Shown in pieces: positions 49,925 through 59,032 of a DNA stretch of 64,000 nt (position 1 is the first letter of the stretch; each line of letters starts with the position of its first letter). The notes under the pieces were generated by a model that saw only the letters and a program-made list of their open reading frames with translations, was not told the DNA's origin and did no database searches. This DNA is from JANLVI01 sp031363915 (lineage in GTDB: Bacteria > Vulcanimicrobiota > Vulcanimicrobiia > Vulcanimicrobiales > Vulcanimicrobiaceae): assembly GCA_031363915.1 (NCBI GenBank), contig JANLVI010000006.1, forward strand, positions 10,470 to 74,469. Reading direction: 5' to 3'. Both the position numbers and the translations under genes were made by a program.

Positions 49925-50024
49925 GACGGTCTACGCGCTCATCGGCGACATTCTCGAGACGCCCGCCGAGGAGGCGACCGTCGTTGCGATCGACGACATC
50001 ACCGCCATCCACCCGGCTTCGTAG
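49815..50024 (+). CDS. Small hypothetical protein
   Basis: 69 residues (MNNTIEQLRAHGDRKVSVAT..., YINQPLLGDKTVYALIGDIL..., VVAIDDITAIHPAS). The sequence is balanced and protein-like, with a beta-strand pattern suggestive of an Sm/SH3-like small barrel. There is no good ribosome binding site close to the ATG; it overlaps the tail of the ORF at 49544 by 110 bp in another frame. Function unknown. Confidence 0.5.
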   Translation: MNNTIEQLRAHGDRKVSVATSACTVTGYINQPLLGDKTVYALIGDILETPAEEATVVAIDDITAIHPAS

Positions 50025-50095
50025 GTCGCAAGCGCGAGTTCGACGCGCGGGCCGGCAACGGTGGCGGGTCTGCAACATGGGTGTTGACCGCGCGG

Positions 50096-53000
50096 CTAAT
50101 GCACGATTAGCGTCGTTGCTGCGCTGCGGCCGAACTCTTCGGGACGATCTGCTAGGCGCGCTCGCGCGCCCGGCCAAGCGAAGGTTCCGGGCGTAACGGT
50201 CCGCACGAGGTAATGCAATTCGTAGATGCCTGGCCCGAGCCGGTCGGCGAATGCCTCGATGCGATCGTGATGGATTTGTTGGTAGCCAATCGTCCAGCTG
50301 TCGCCGCGTGCGGCGGCAGTCGGGCTCGTCGTTGCAAACGACGTATCGACCGCTTCCATTCCGGCGGGAAGCGGATCCTCGATCATCACCCGGTCCACCG
50401 GGTGATCCGTGATGATCTGCAGACCTATATCGTAGACGTGCGCGGCCGGGAGCGTTGTTGGCGCAGACGGCAACGCGAGGCCCATCGAGGCGAGCACGGG
50501 ATCGGCATTCGGCGCGCGAACCGCGCGCGTCACGCGCAGGCCGGCGAGGACGCCGCGCTGCGGCCCGACGACGCGATACGTGTACGTGATGGCATAGTGC
50601 AACGTTCCACTCCCGGTTCGCGCGAGCGCAAGTGTCGTCGTGCCGCGCGGAAGCTGTACGATCGGAACGTCCTTGGTGACGATCCGCGCCTTGGGTCCGG
50701 CGAACGTTGCCCGCGCGAGCGTGGTCGCGCCGAGGGCCACGGTTGCGGTGAAATTTACCGGCGTGCGATCGCGGACGAGCAGATCGGTGATGGCCGCAAG
50801 TGCTGCGGCGTTTTCGCACGCGCAGCCCCACGATCCGTTGCGACGAAGTGCGAGCAGGCTGCGCAGCATACCATCGGTGCGTTCGACCGGGGCTCTCCGT
50901 TCGATGAAGAGTTGAAGTGCCGTGGCATGAAGCACCGCCGGCGCGCTCCACCAGGAGTAGCGTTCGGGAACGTTCAGGATCGCAGTCGCGCCGGTCACGT
51001 AGATACGCTGATCGATTCCGTCGGTAAGCGAATCGGCTTGCGCGCGATAGCCGGGAACGTTGCTCAGCAAACGAGCTAACCGTACGCGATCCGAAATGTC
51101 GAGCGCGTTAGGATGGGCGTAGAGATCGCCCAGAAACGTGGTGCGTCGATCGCCAGCTGCGGCAAGCGCGGTGAGCGCGTTCAGGCGCATCGTCGTCTTG
51201 CATCGTCGATCCGCGCACCACTTGTATTGCCCCGGGTCGGCAAGGACTGCGGCCACAAACGATTGCGCGCGTCCAAAACGCGCCATATCGACCGCAACGG
51301 CGTCGTTCTTTGCTCGGCCAAGCGCAGCGAGCGCGGCAAAAGAGGCGTATGGGTCGGATGACTTCTCATCCGGATAGGAGGCAAAGCCGCCGTCGGCTCG
51401 TTGGAGTTTGGAAAGAGCCGCAAGTTCGAGCGGCACGTGCCTCACTGCATCACGCACGGTCTCGATCGAACCGATTGCCGCCAGTCGCGTGAGATCCGCC
51501 GCAGCACTCAACCGGCTTGCGACCGTTTCTGCAAGCGGATCGGTTTGATCGAAAATCGTGCGCGCGGAGACGAGCGCATCGGGGACGAGCCCACTTGCAA
51601 GTTCGATCTTGAGGCCGCCCGTATCGGCGGGAACGCTTGCAGCGATTGCGAGCGGAATGTTTGCGATCGAACTCGTCGCACCGGTCGCGATCACGCTTTC
51701 CGTCGTTGTGCGGTCGACGATACTCAGTGGAATGGCGAAGGCATCGGTTACGCTCCCGATGGTCGCCCGGAATGTCGCGGTTACGTCACCCGCGCCGTTT
51801 GCGAGCGTGGGGAAACGATACGCATGTGCGAGCGGGTCGGCGGATTCGTGGGCGTCGATCGATTGCTGCGACGTGCCGCCGATCGTAAAAGAAGCCGGTC
51901 CGCGCAGCTCGCCGTGGACATCGAGCCGCCCCGTGAGTTTGCCGGGATTGGTGAGGGCAACGCCAGCCTCAAAGGTATCGCCCGGCCGCACGAACTGCGG
52001 GACGATTGGGCTAGCTAGGAGTGGTTTTGTCGTGACGAACGTCGTCTCGCCTTTGCCGAACCGGCCGTCGCTCGTCGCAGCCACCACCATGGTGCGCCAC
52101 GTTGTGAGATCGTCGGGAAGCGTGAACGTCACATCGGCGTTGCCGTTCGCATCGGTGACGACCGCGCCCGCATAGTACGCAAGGGGTGAGAACGCGTGCC
52201 GGACACGCGTGTCGGCCCCGCCATCGGAGAGTCCGCCGCCAAAGCCGAAGCCTTTGTCGAGCGGTTTCTGCGGGCTTTGCAGCACGACGCTATCGCGGTT
52301 GTCCGCAAAGCGCGTCGAAATCGGCTGTTGCGCGTAGACGAGTTGCACGAGATCCGGAAGCCGGTAGCCGGTCAACTGCAAGATCGCTTCGTTTGCGACG
52401 ACGACGGTACACGCGCCGTGCACGGGCTTACCGGCGGTGTCGACAACGTGGAAGTGCACGTGGGCCCCCGCGCCGGGCGCGAGCGTTGCGCGGTCGGCAT
52501 TGGCCGTCACTTTTACGTACTTGCTGTCGAGCGCGACGTCGAACGTGGCGAAGCCGCTGCGCGCGAAGACGTTTCCGCTTGCGTTGCGCGGGACGCCGCC
52601 GTGTCGCACGAGCACGGCTTCGATCGCCGCGTTGGGCAACATCTCGGCTGTAATGGGAAACTGCACCGTCGGTGCAGCGCCGGTGACGCTGCCGACTTTT
52701 TTCCAGAGCACGCCGTGACGGACGACGGCGACGTAGAGATCGCCGGAGTGGAACGGCGACTGCACGAGCGCCGTCGCCCGCTCGCCGATGGCATACTTCG
52801 TTTTATCGAGCGTCACGGTAAGGCGATTGGGATCGGGCTGGTTCCAAAAGACATCTTGCGATCCGCTCACCCACATCTGGGCGTCGCTTGACGTCGCGTC
52901 GTTTTTTGCATCGGCAAGGTTTGCACGAATGCGGTAGGTGCCGGCTTTGGACGGCGTGAGCGACGCGCTCACGGGATCGCCGCCGCTCGTAAGATCGGCG

Positions 53001-55765
53001 CTTGCGACGGTCGCGTACGTCACGCCGGTGATCTCAGAATCTCCGCCTTCAACGATGGTCGTTGCGTGAACGTAGTCGGCGCGCTGCAGGAGCACCCGCA
53101 CGTGCACGCCTGGCTGGGCCTTGCCGTCGGGATCCGTCACGATGATTCCGACCGCTTGCGGCGTACCGGCAGTCCCGACGAAATTCGTCTTGAGGCCGAT
53201 GAGCGTCGAAGACGGCAAGGCCGTAAGCGTCGCACTATCGGCGACGGTAAGGTTGGAGACGTCGGTCGTTTGCGCGTCAACGCGATACGTCATCGGATAG
53301 GGGAGGTCGGCAGCAATCGTAAACGACTGCACGGATTTTCCGTTTGCGTCGACGCGGTTCTGCGCTTGAACGACGTCGCTCTTTGCGTCGGGCGCGACTT
53401 CGGGCCAGAACCACTGCGGACCGAAGCGATACTCATCGCGGTTTGGCGGCGCGAGATACGCTTGCGAACGCGTCACGGAAAAAAGCGAGGCCGCCCCCTC
53501 AACCGGCGCACCGAAGAGATACGCGCTCGTCGCGGTAGCGTTGACGGGATCGCCGCGCAAAGCGACCTTCTTATCGAGTGCCACGGACACTTTGAAATTC
53601 GGCGGCTTGAATTCGGCGACGCGAAACGAACCGGTCAGCGTTTCACCGTTGCCCGCGCTCGCGCGAATGATCCACGAACCAAGCGCCGCGTCTTTGGGGA
53701 TCACGAACGGCACGGAGAACGTCCCAAACAGATTGAGGCCGATCCGCGTAAGATCGCGTTTATCGCCGCTCGGCGACTCGAGTGTGATGGTGTAGAGCGG
53801 CGCACGTCCGCGCGTCAGCACCCCATCGATCAGAAACCAACCGACGCCCGTGAACGCAGCACGTTCGCCCGGCTGGTAGAGCGACCGGTCTGAGAAAATG
53901 GTGCCCCGCGCATCGACATTTCCCGCCGACCAGCCGGTGTACGCATCGAGTCCCATGCTCGTGTAGTCGTCGGTGCGAACGTACGCCCAATCCGATCCTT
54001 CGCGCACGACCGTTAGGTAAGACGGCGCGACCGTAAGGCGTTTTTCGCTGGCACTGCACGCCGAAATTGCCGCCACATCGAACGTCGCCGTTCCGCTTGC
54101 ATCGGTTATCGCTTGCGCGCAGCGCGGTGCGCTCGTTCGATCCGCAACTTCGCGCTCGACCATCGAGGGATAGACCTCGACTGATGCGCGTGCGACGGGA
54201 GACCCATCGCCGAGATGATGTACGCGGACGAGCCCGCTCTCGGGGAAATACTGCGCGAAGACGCCCAGATTCGTGAGCTGCACGAGTCCGACGGCGCTCG
54301 CGTTCGCCGCACGTGCGCCGTAAGCCATGACCCCTGTGGCTCCGCCGATCTTCTCGCGCAGAGGAATCGGCATGATGTGCTCGCGGTTCGTCTCGCCCCC
54401 GAGGGCCAGCATCGGCCACTCCGTCGCCGCCGGGAGCAGCCCACCGCCGTCGGGATCGGTCGGCGTGTCGCTTGCGATCAGGTCGGTCGGCGAGACGCGT
54501 TTGAAGATTGCGTTTGCATGCTTGATGTTGGTGGAGACGATGTTGAGTGAGAGGTTCCGATCCGCCGGAAAGATCGTCTTGCCGCCGGGTGCCCAAAACG
54601 CGGGAGCAAAATCACCGGTTTGAAATTTCGTGGTTCGCTCGCGCCCGAGAGATTGCCCGAACTGATCTTTCAGATCGCCTTTAATGATGATGCGGTAGAG
54701 TGTGTTCGGTTGAAGAACGGCCGAGCTGATCGTGATGTTCGTATCGCTCGTCGCGAGGGCATGGTTCATATCGGATGGAGCCGGATCGATCGCAATTGCG
54801 CCGGCGACGGATTTTGGGTCGAGCGGATTCGAGAAGAAAACCTGCGGCGCTCCGCTGATAAACCGGTCGGGCGACGCGCTCGAACCTGTGGAATCGACGC
54901 GGTCGAAAGTCAGATCGCCGTACGTTTTGATCGCTCCGCGCACCTCGATGCGGCTGGACATGTTGCCGACCTGCGGTTTCACCCCCGGGGCGATCACGAT
55001 GGCGTACGTCGTCGCGGTGGCGAGGTCGTGTTCGGGAAGAAGGGCCGTCGAGTACGAAGTTTGTGAGGCGTCGAACTGCGTGTCCGGCGGCGGCGACGAC
55101 GATGGTCCTGGGCTCGGCGTCGGCGCAAGGGCGAGCGGGACCGTGGATTTCCCATCCGCGCTTACCAGCGTTGCGTGTGCGGCGAGGCTCGCCGTATCGA
55201 GTGCAACGTTCGTGCGAACCGCAATCGTCGGTTTGAGCGTACTTGGCGTGAGCGGCTCGTTTTTTCCGCCGCCCGGCAATTCTTCAAAAGAAAGCGGCGT
55301 CGTTGCGAAGGTCCAGACGACGTCGTGGTCGAGGACCGAGCCGCCCGTGTCTTTGAGGCCCTTTGCAATCGTTACGCGAAAGCGTGTGGAGATCGGCAAC
55401 GCGACGTCGGCCTGAAACCCGACGAGTTTGGGCGTCAGAAACCGAAAGTGTCCCGGGAGCGCAGGCGCAAGCGAAAAATGCGCGAGGGCGTCTGTCTCTC
55501 CCGGGCTCTCCAGCGCTTCGAGCGCGATGAGATCGCGCGCGAAGCCGACGCGGATTTGGCTGAGGGATTCGGCCGTTTCACGCGGCGAGATCGTCGCGAT
55601 CATCGCGGGTAATGTGGGCGCAGGCAGAGGCGCGACCTCAACATTTACGATCTCGACGATATCGGGCGAGGCGCTCGGTGCAGCCCCCGGCTGCGCCGTC
55701 CTCGGCGTGCACGCGCCCAGCACGGACTCGAGCATCAGAGCGAGAAGAAGAGCGGGGATGCGCAC
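50096..55765 (-). CDS. Bacterial alpha-2-macroglobulin-like lipoprotein (no thioester)
   Basis: 1889 residues from the GTG at 55765, which has GGAG 7 bp upstream. A lipoprotein signal (RIPALLLALMLESVLGAC) gives a lipobox Cys at about residue 18. The MG domains (e.g. GTIFSDRSLYQPGERAAFTG, YAIGERATALVQSPFHSGDLY), the ANA-type TFTLPDDLTTWRTMVVAATS region, and a complement-like alpha/alpha domain are recognisable. The thioester motif CxEQ is absent; the expected place reads FDQTDPLAETVASRL, so it cannot trap proteases covalently. In proteobacteria such proteins pair with PBP1C; here pbpC is divergent and its start overlaps this start by 8 bp. Confidence 0.9.
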   Translation of the reverse strand: MRIPALLLALMLESVLGACTPRTAQPGAAPSASPDIVEIVNVEVAPLPAPTLPAMIATISPRETAESLSQIRVGFARDLIALEALESPGETDALAHFSLAPALPGHFRFLTPKLVGFQADVALPISTRFRVTIAKGLKDTGGSVLDHDVVWTFATTPLSFEELPGGGKNEPLTPSTLKPTIAVRTNVALDTASLAAHATLVSADGKSTVPLALAPTPSPGPSSSPPPDTQFDASQTSYSTALLPEHDLATATTYAIVIAPGVKPQVGNMSSRIEVRGAIKTYGDLTFDRVDSTGSSASPDRFISGAPQVFFSNPLDPKSVAGAIAIDPAPSDMNHALATSDTNITISSAVLQPNTLYRIIIKGDLKDQFGQSLGRERTTKFQTGDFAPAFWAPGGKTIFPADRNLSLNIVSTNIKHANAIFKRVSPTDLIASDTPTDPDGGGLLPAATEWPMLALGGETNREHIMPIPLREKIGGATGVMAYGARAANASAVGLVQLTNLGVFAQYFPESGLVRVHHLGDGSPVARASVEVYPSMVEREVADRTSAPRCAQAITDASGTATFDVAAISACSASEKRLTVAPSYLTVVREGSDWAYVRTDDYTSMGLDAYTGWSAGNVDARGTIFSDRSLYQPGERAAFTGVGWFLIDGVLTRGRAPLYTITLESPSGDKRDLTRIGLNLFGTFSVPFVIPKDAALGSWIIRASAGNGETLTGSFRVAEFKPPNFKVSVALDKKVALRGDPVNATATSAYLFGAPVEGAASLFSVTRSQAYLAPPNRDEYRFGPQWFWPEVAPDAKSDVVQAQNRVDANGKSVQSFTIAADLPYPMTYRVDAQTTDVSNLTVADSATLTALPSSTLIGLKTNFVGTAGTPQAVGIIVTDPDGKAQPGVHVRVLLQRADYVHATTIVEGGDSEITGVTYATVASADLTSGGDPVSASLTPSKAGTYRIRANLADAKNDATSSDAQMWVSGSQDVFWNQPDPNRLTVTLDKTKYAIGERATALVQSPFHSGDLYVAVVRHGVLWKKVGSVTGAAPTVQFPITAEMLPNAAIEAVLVRHGGVPRNASGNVFARSGFATFDVALDSKYVKVTANADRATLAPGAGAHVHFHVVDTAGKPVHGACTVVVANEAILQLTGYRLPDLVQLVYAQQPISTRFADNRDSVVLQSPQKPLDKGFGFGGGLSDGGADTRVRHAFSPLAYYAGAVVTDANGNADVTFTLPDDLTTWRTMVVAATSDGRFGKGETTFVTTKPLLASPIVPQFVRPGDTFEAGVALTNPGKLTGRLDVHGELRGPASFTIGGTSQQSIDAHESADPLAHAYRFPTLANGAGDVTATFRATIGSVTDAFAIPLSIVDRTTTESVIATGATSSIANIPLAIAASVPADTGGLKIELASGLVPDALVSARTIFDQTDPLAETVASRLSAAADLTRLAAIGSIETVRDAVRHVPLELAALSKLQRADGGFASYPDEKSSDPYASFAALAALGRAKNDAVAVDMARFGRAQSFVAAVLADPGQYKWCADRRCKTTMRLNALTALAAAGDRRTTFLGDLYAHPNALDISDRVRLARLLSNVPGYRAQADSLTDGIDQRIYVTGATAILNVPERYSWWSAPAVLHATALQLFIERRAPVERTDGMLRSLLALRRNGSWGCACENAAALAAITDLLVRDRTPVNFTATVALGATTLARATFAGPKARIVTKDVPIVQLPRGTTTLALARTGSGTLHYAITYTYRVVGPQRGVLAGLRVTRAVRAPNADPVLASMGLALPSAPTTLPAAHVYDIGLQIITDHPVDRVMIEDPLPAGMEAVDTSFATTSPTAAARGDSWTIGYQQIHHDRIEAFADRLGPGIYELHYLVRTVTPGTFAWPGARARLADRPEEFGRSAATTLIVH

Positions 55766-57980
55766 GTGGTGGTGGCTCCATCCGAAAAACGCCGGCGTAG
55801 TGGCGACCGGTTCGCTTCTGCTCGCACTGGGTCTTGCGTTCCATCCGATTGTTTTGCGAGCCGATCGCGGGTCGAGCGCCATTACGTTTACGGATCGCGG
55901 CGGCGTGCCGCTTGGGACCGTCCTCACGCGCACGAACGAACGCACGATCCACGTCCCCCTCGACCGGGTCGCGCCAGTCTTTGTGCGCGCGCTCGTCGCT
56001 ATCGAAGACCGTCGTTATTTTCGGCACGGCAGCGTCGATGTTGCTGCGCTCGCACGCGCGGCGGTCGAACTGGTACGCAATCGCAAAATCGTGAGCGGCG
56101 GCTCGACGATTGCCATGCAGACGGCGCGCTTACGCAGCGGTCTTCCGCGGACCCTCGCCGGAAAGCTTGAAGAAATCGTCCTCGCAGCGCGGATCGACGC
56201 CGGGACGAATAAAGCGGCGATCCTCGAGGACTATATGAATCGACTCCCGATGGGCGACGATCTCACCGGCGTCGAGGCGGGATCGCGCGCCTATTTTGGC
56301 GTGCCGGCGATCGATTTAGATCTGGCACAAGCGGCGTTTCTTGTCGCACTTCCCAACGATCCGATCCGGCTCGATCCGTACCGGCACCGCGACGCATTGG
56401 AAGTTCGTCGGCGTCTCATTCTCGATCGTCTGGCAGAAGATGGCGTCGTGAGCGCACAAGCCGCCGCTCAGGCAAAGGAGGAGAAGCTTTCGCTTTTGCC
56501 CCCTGGCGGTGGCATCAGCGCGGCGCACCACCTACTCTTTCGCCTAGCCGCGCAACTTCCCGATAACACGACGACACTGCGCACGACGATCGACGGCGAC
56601 TTGCAACGCTATGTCGAAGCGAACGTCGCGCAAGTCGTTGCCGCGCTCGCCGAGCGGAACGTTCACGATGCGGCGGCCCTGGTTGTCGAAAACCGGACAG
56701 GTGCAATTCTCGCTTACGTTGGTTCGCCGGCATACCTTGATACCGCGGCACGCGGCCGCAACGACGGCGTTACCGCACTTCGCCAACCGGGATCGACACT
56801 TAAACCGTTTTTATACGAGCGCGCATTCGAGCGCCGGACCATCCGCCCGACGACGATCCTTGCCGACGTTCCCACGGTCTACGCACTACCCGGTCGCAAA
56901 ACGTACGCACCGCTCGACTATAGCGCGAGTTTTGCGGGACCGGTACGCGCACGCATCGCGCTTGCAAATTCCCTCAACGTACCCGCCGTACGCGTGCTCT
57001 CCCAGCTCGGTGTCCCCGACTTCCTGATGCGCTTGCACGATCTTGGGTTCACCCACTTACAGCACGACGCCGACTACTACGGACTCGGCTTGACGCTCGG
57101 CAGTGGAGAAATCACGCTCGAAGAACTCGCGCACGCCTATACGATCGCGGCAAACGGCGGTCGTTCCGTCACGCTCCACGCGCGCGCGGATGTGAGCGAG
57201 CGACCCAATCCGGAGCCGATCGGGGATGCGGCAACCTGGACACTCCTCACGGATATGCTTGCAGACGCACCGGCCCGCGCGCGAGCGTTCGGGGTCAACT
57301 CGCTTTTGCGCTTACCGTTTGCAAGTGCGGTAAAGACCGGTACGTCCTCGGACTTTCGCGATACGTGGACGGTCGGTTACACACGCGACTACACCGTCGC
57401 CATTTGGGTCGGTAATTTCGATGGCTCACCGATGCGGCGCGTCAGCGGCGTAACGGGTGCTGCGCCGCTCTGGAACCGCATCATGCTCCATCTCTACGAG
57501 TCCCGCGAACCGCCGCCGTTTGCTCGCCCGCAAGGTTACGTGCTCGCACCGATGTGCGCGGCAACCGGGCGTACACCGGATCGAGCGTGTTCTGCAAGGG
57601 TCACGGAACTCGTAGACGCGGTTGACCGCGCGGTGCTCGCATCTGCTGCGGCACGACTTGGTCCCGAATATGACGCGTGGCTCTCTCACCAGCCGCAATC
57701 GGCCGCAACCGATCTACGCATTGTGATGCCGCGCGACGGCGACGTTTTTCTGGCCTCACCCGACGCGAGTATCGTGGTTGATGTTCGCGGCGCCGGCGAG
57801 GATCTTGCGTGGAGCATCAATGGCCGGCAAATACCGCATCACGAGACGCGCTTCGTGTACCCGCTCGAACGCGGCTTTTGGACGATCGCGGCGACGAGTC
57901 GAGGCCGCTCGTCCCACGTGCGCATTCATGTCGGCAGCGGACCGCTGCATCGATCCGCCCAGGGATTCACGATCCGCTGA
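55758..57980 (+). CDS. pbpC: Penicillin-binding protein 1C
   Basis: Bifunctional glycosyltransferase-transpeptidase of peptidoglycan. 740 residues from the ATG at 55758. N-terminal signal anchor (residues ~12-30). GT51 domain with catalytic Glu83 in AIEDRRYFRHG. Transpeptidase domain with S346-T-L-K349 (PGSTLKPFL), S-L-N, and K526-T-G-T. C-terminal BiPBP_C domain (residues ~650-735). The frame is open further upstream but is antisense to the macroglobulin gene. The starts of the two genes overlap, so each promoter must lie inside the other's coding region. In other bacteria PBP1C and alpha-2-macroglobulin are thought to act together in periplasmic defence and wall repair. Confidence 0.95.
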   Translation: MRTWWWLHPKNAGVVATGSLLLALGLAFHPIVLRADRGSSAITFTDRGGVPLGTVLTRTNERTIHVPLDRVAPVFVRALVAIEDRRYFRHGSVDVAALARAAVELVRNRKIVSGGSTIAMQTARLRSGLPRTLAGKLEEIVLAARIDAGTNKAAILEDYMNRLPMGDDLTGVEAGSRAYFGVPAIDLDLAQAAFLVALPNDPIRLDPYRHRDALEVRRRLILDRLAEDGVVSAQAAAQAKEEKLSLLPPGGGISAAHHLLFRLAAQLPDNTTTLRTTIDGDLQRYVEANVAQVVAALAERNVHDAAALVVENRTGAILAYVGSPAYLDTAARGRNDGVTALRQPGSTLKPFLYERAFERRTIRPTTILADVPTVYALPGRKTYAPLDYSASFAGPVRARIALANSLNVPAVRVLSQLGVPDFLMRLHDLGFTHLQHDADYYGLGLTLGSGEITLEELAHAYTIAANGGRSVTLHARADVSERPNPEPIGDAATWTLLTDMLADAPARARAFGVNSLLRLPFASAVKTGTSSDFRDTWTVGYTRDYTVAIWVGNFDGSPMRRVSGVTGAAPLWNRIMLHLYESREPPPFARPQGYVLAPMCAATGRTPDRACSARVTELVDAVDRAVLASAAARLGPEYDAWLSHQPQSAATDLRIVMPRDGDVFLASPDASIVVDVRGAGEDLAWSINGRQIPHHETRFVYPLERGFWTIAATSRGRSSHVRIHVGSGPLHRSAQGFTIR

Positions 57981-58109
57981 TTCACTTGCCGACTGACCAT
58001 TGACGGCCAGCACCCGACACGCCTACGCATTTGACATACAGTCGCGACGTGCGTAGGTCAAGCGATCCGGTCGCTGAGTTGTTTTCCGCGGCCGTGAAAA
58101 AACGACGCC

Positions 58110-58946
58110 TCAGACGGTGATGACGGCCTCGAGATATGCGCTCGGTACCGCCAGCGTACCGTCATCGGCCCGGTTGAATTCGGCGAGCAAGCCCCGAACG
58201 TCGTGCTCGAGCGCTGCTTGGCCCGGCGGATCGAGCGCAGCAAACGCCTTGACCATCGGGCCGTAGAAGCTCCGAAAGATCTCTAGCCAATGCTCGGCCG
58301 AGCGGTACCGGAACGTGAAATCGCGACGGGCACAGGCAATCGACGTCGCTCTCGGCTCGAACAATTCGGACAGCCGTTCCGATGTACCCCATAGGGCAGG
58401 CGATTTTACGCCTTTCGGAGGCGGAAGATGCGTACCGATAACCTTGAAGAGTCGGCCGATGAAGCCGTCCGGCGTCCAATTCGCAAGACCTATTTTACCG
58501 CCCGGTTTGCAGACGCGCATGAGCTCGGTGGCGGCGCGATCCTGATCGGGCGTGAACATGACGCCAAACGTCGAGACCACGATATCGAAACGCTTATCCG
58601 CGAACGGTAGCTGCTCGGCATCAGCTTCTTGAAACTCGATGTCGAGGCGTTCGGCCGCTGCGCGTTTGCGACCACGGTCGAGCAACGCGCTAACATAATC
58701 GGTCGATACCACGTGACACCAGCGCCTTGCCGCCGCCAGTGACGCATTGCCGTTACCGGCCGCAACATCAAGGACGTCGCTGCCGGAACGGAGATCGAGT
58801 GTTTCGCATAACTGCTCGCCTACGATTTGCAGCGTCGTGCCGACGACGGCGTAGTCGCCGGCGGACCAGGCTTGACGCTGGCGCGCTTTAATCGCGGAGA
58901 GGTCGGCCGACGGGGGAACCTGAGGAACAATTGAAGCAACGTCCAT
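58110..58946 (-). CDS. SAM-dependent methyltransferase (UbiE/Methyltransf_11 type)
   Basis: 278 residues from the ATG at 58946, which has AAGGAG 8 bp upstream. Motif I DVLDVAAGNGNASLAAARR, the post-I acidic VVSTDY, motif II RFDIVVSTFGVMFTPDQ and motif III RVCKPGGKIGLANW are intact. The C-terminal region may bind a hydrophobic or small-molecule substrate. Open frame upstream of 58946 is not coding. Divergent from the BTAD/NB-ARC regulator 86 bp away, which may control it. Confidence 0.9.
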   Translation of the reverse strand: MDVASIVPQVPPSADLSAIKARQRQAWSAGDYAVVGTTLQIVGEQLCETLDLRSGSDVLDVAAGNGNASLAAARRWCHVVSTDYVSALLDRGRKRAAAERLDIEFQEADAEQLPFADKRFDIVVSTFGVMFTPDQDRAATELMRVCKPGGKIGLANWTPDGFIGRLFKVIGTHLPPPKGVKSPALWGTSERLSELFEPRATSIACARRDFTFRYRSAEHWLEIFRSFYGPMVKAFAALDPPGQAALEHDVRGLLAEFNRADDGTLAVPSAYLEAVITV

Positions 58947-59032
58947 GAAATTTCTCCTTGCAAGCCGCTCGCTGATCTCGTGTCGATTATCGGCATGATC
59001 GCGACCGTCTGCGCTTAGCGTAGCAACCGCCC

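Noticed and set aside
53066..53893. Plus-strand frame of 275 codons inside the macroglobulin gene
   Set aside because: Opposite a continuous minus-strand macroglobulin domain; basic, low-complexity translation without motifs.
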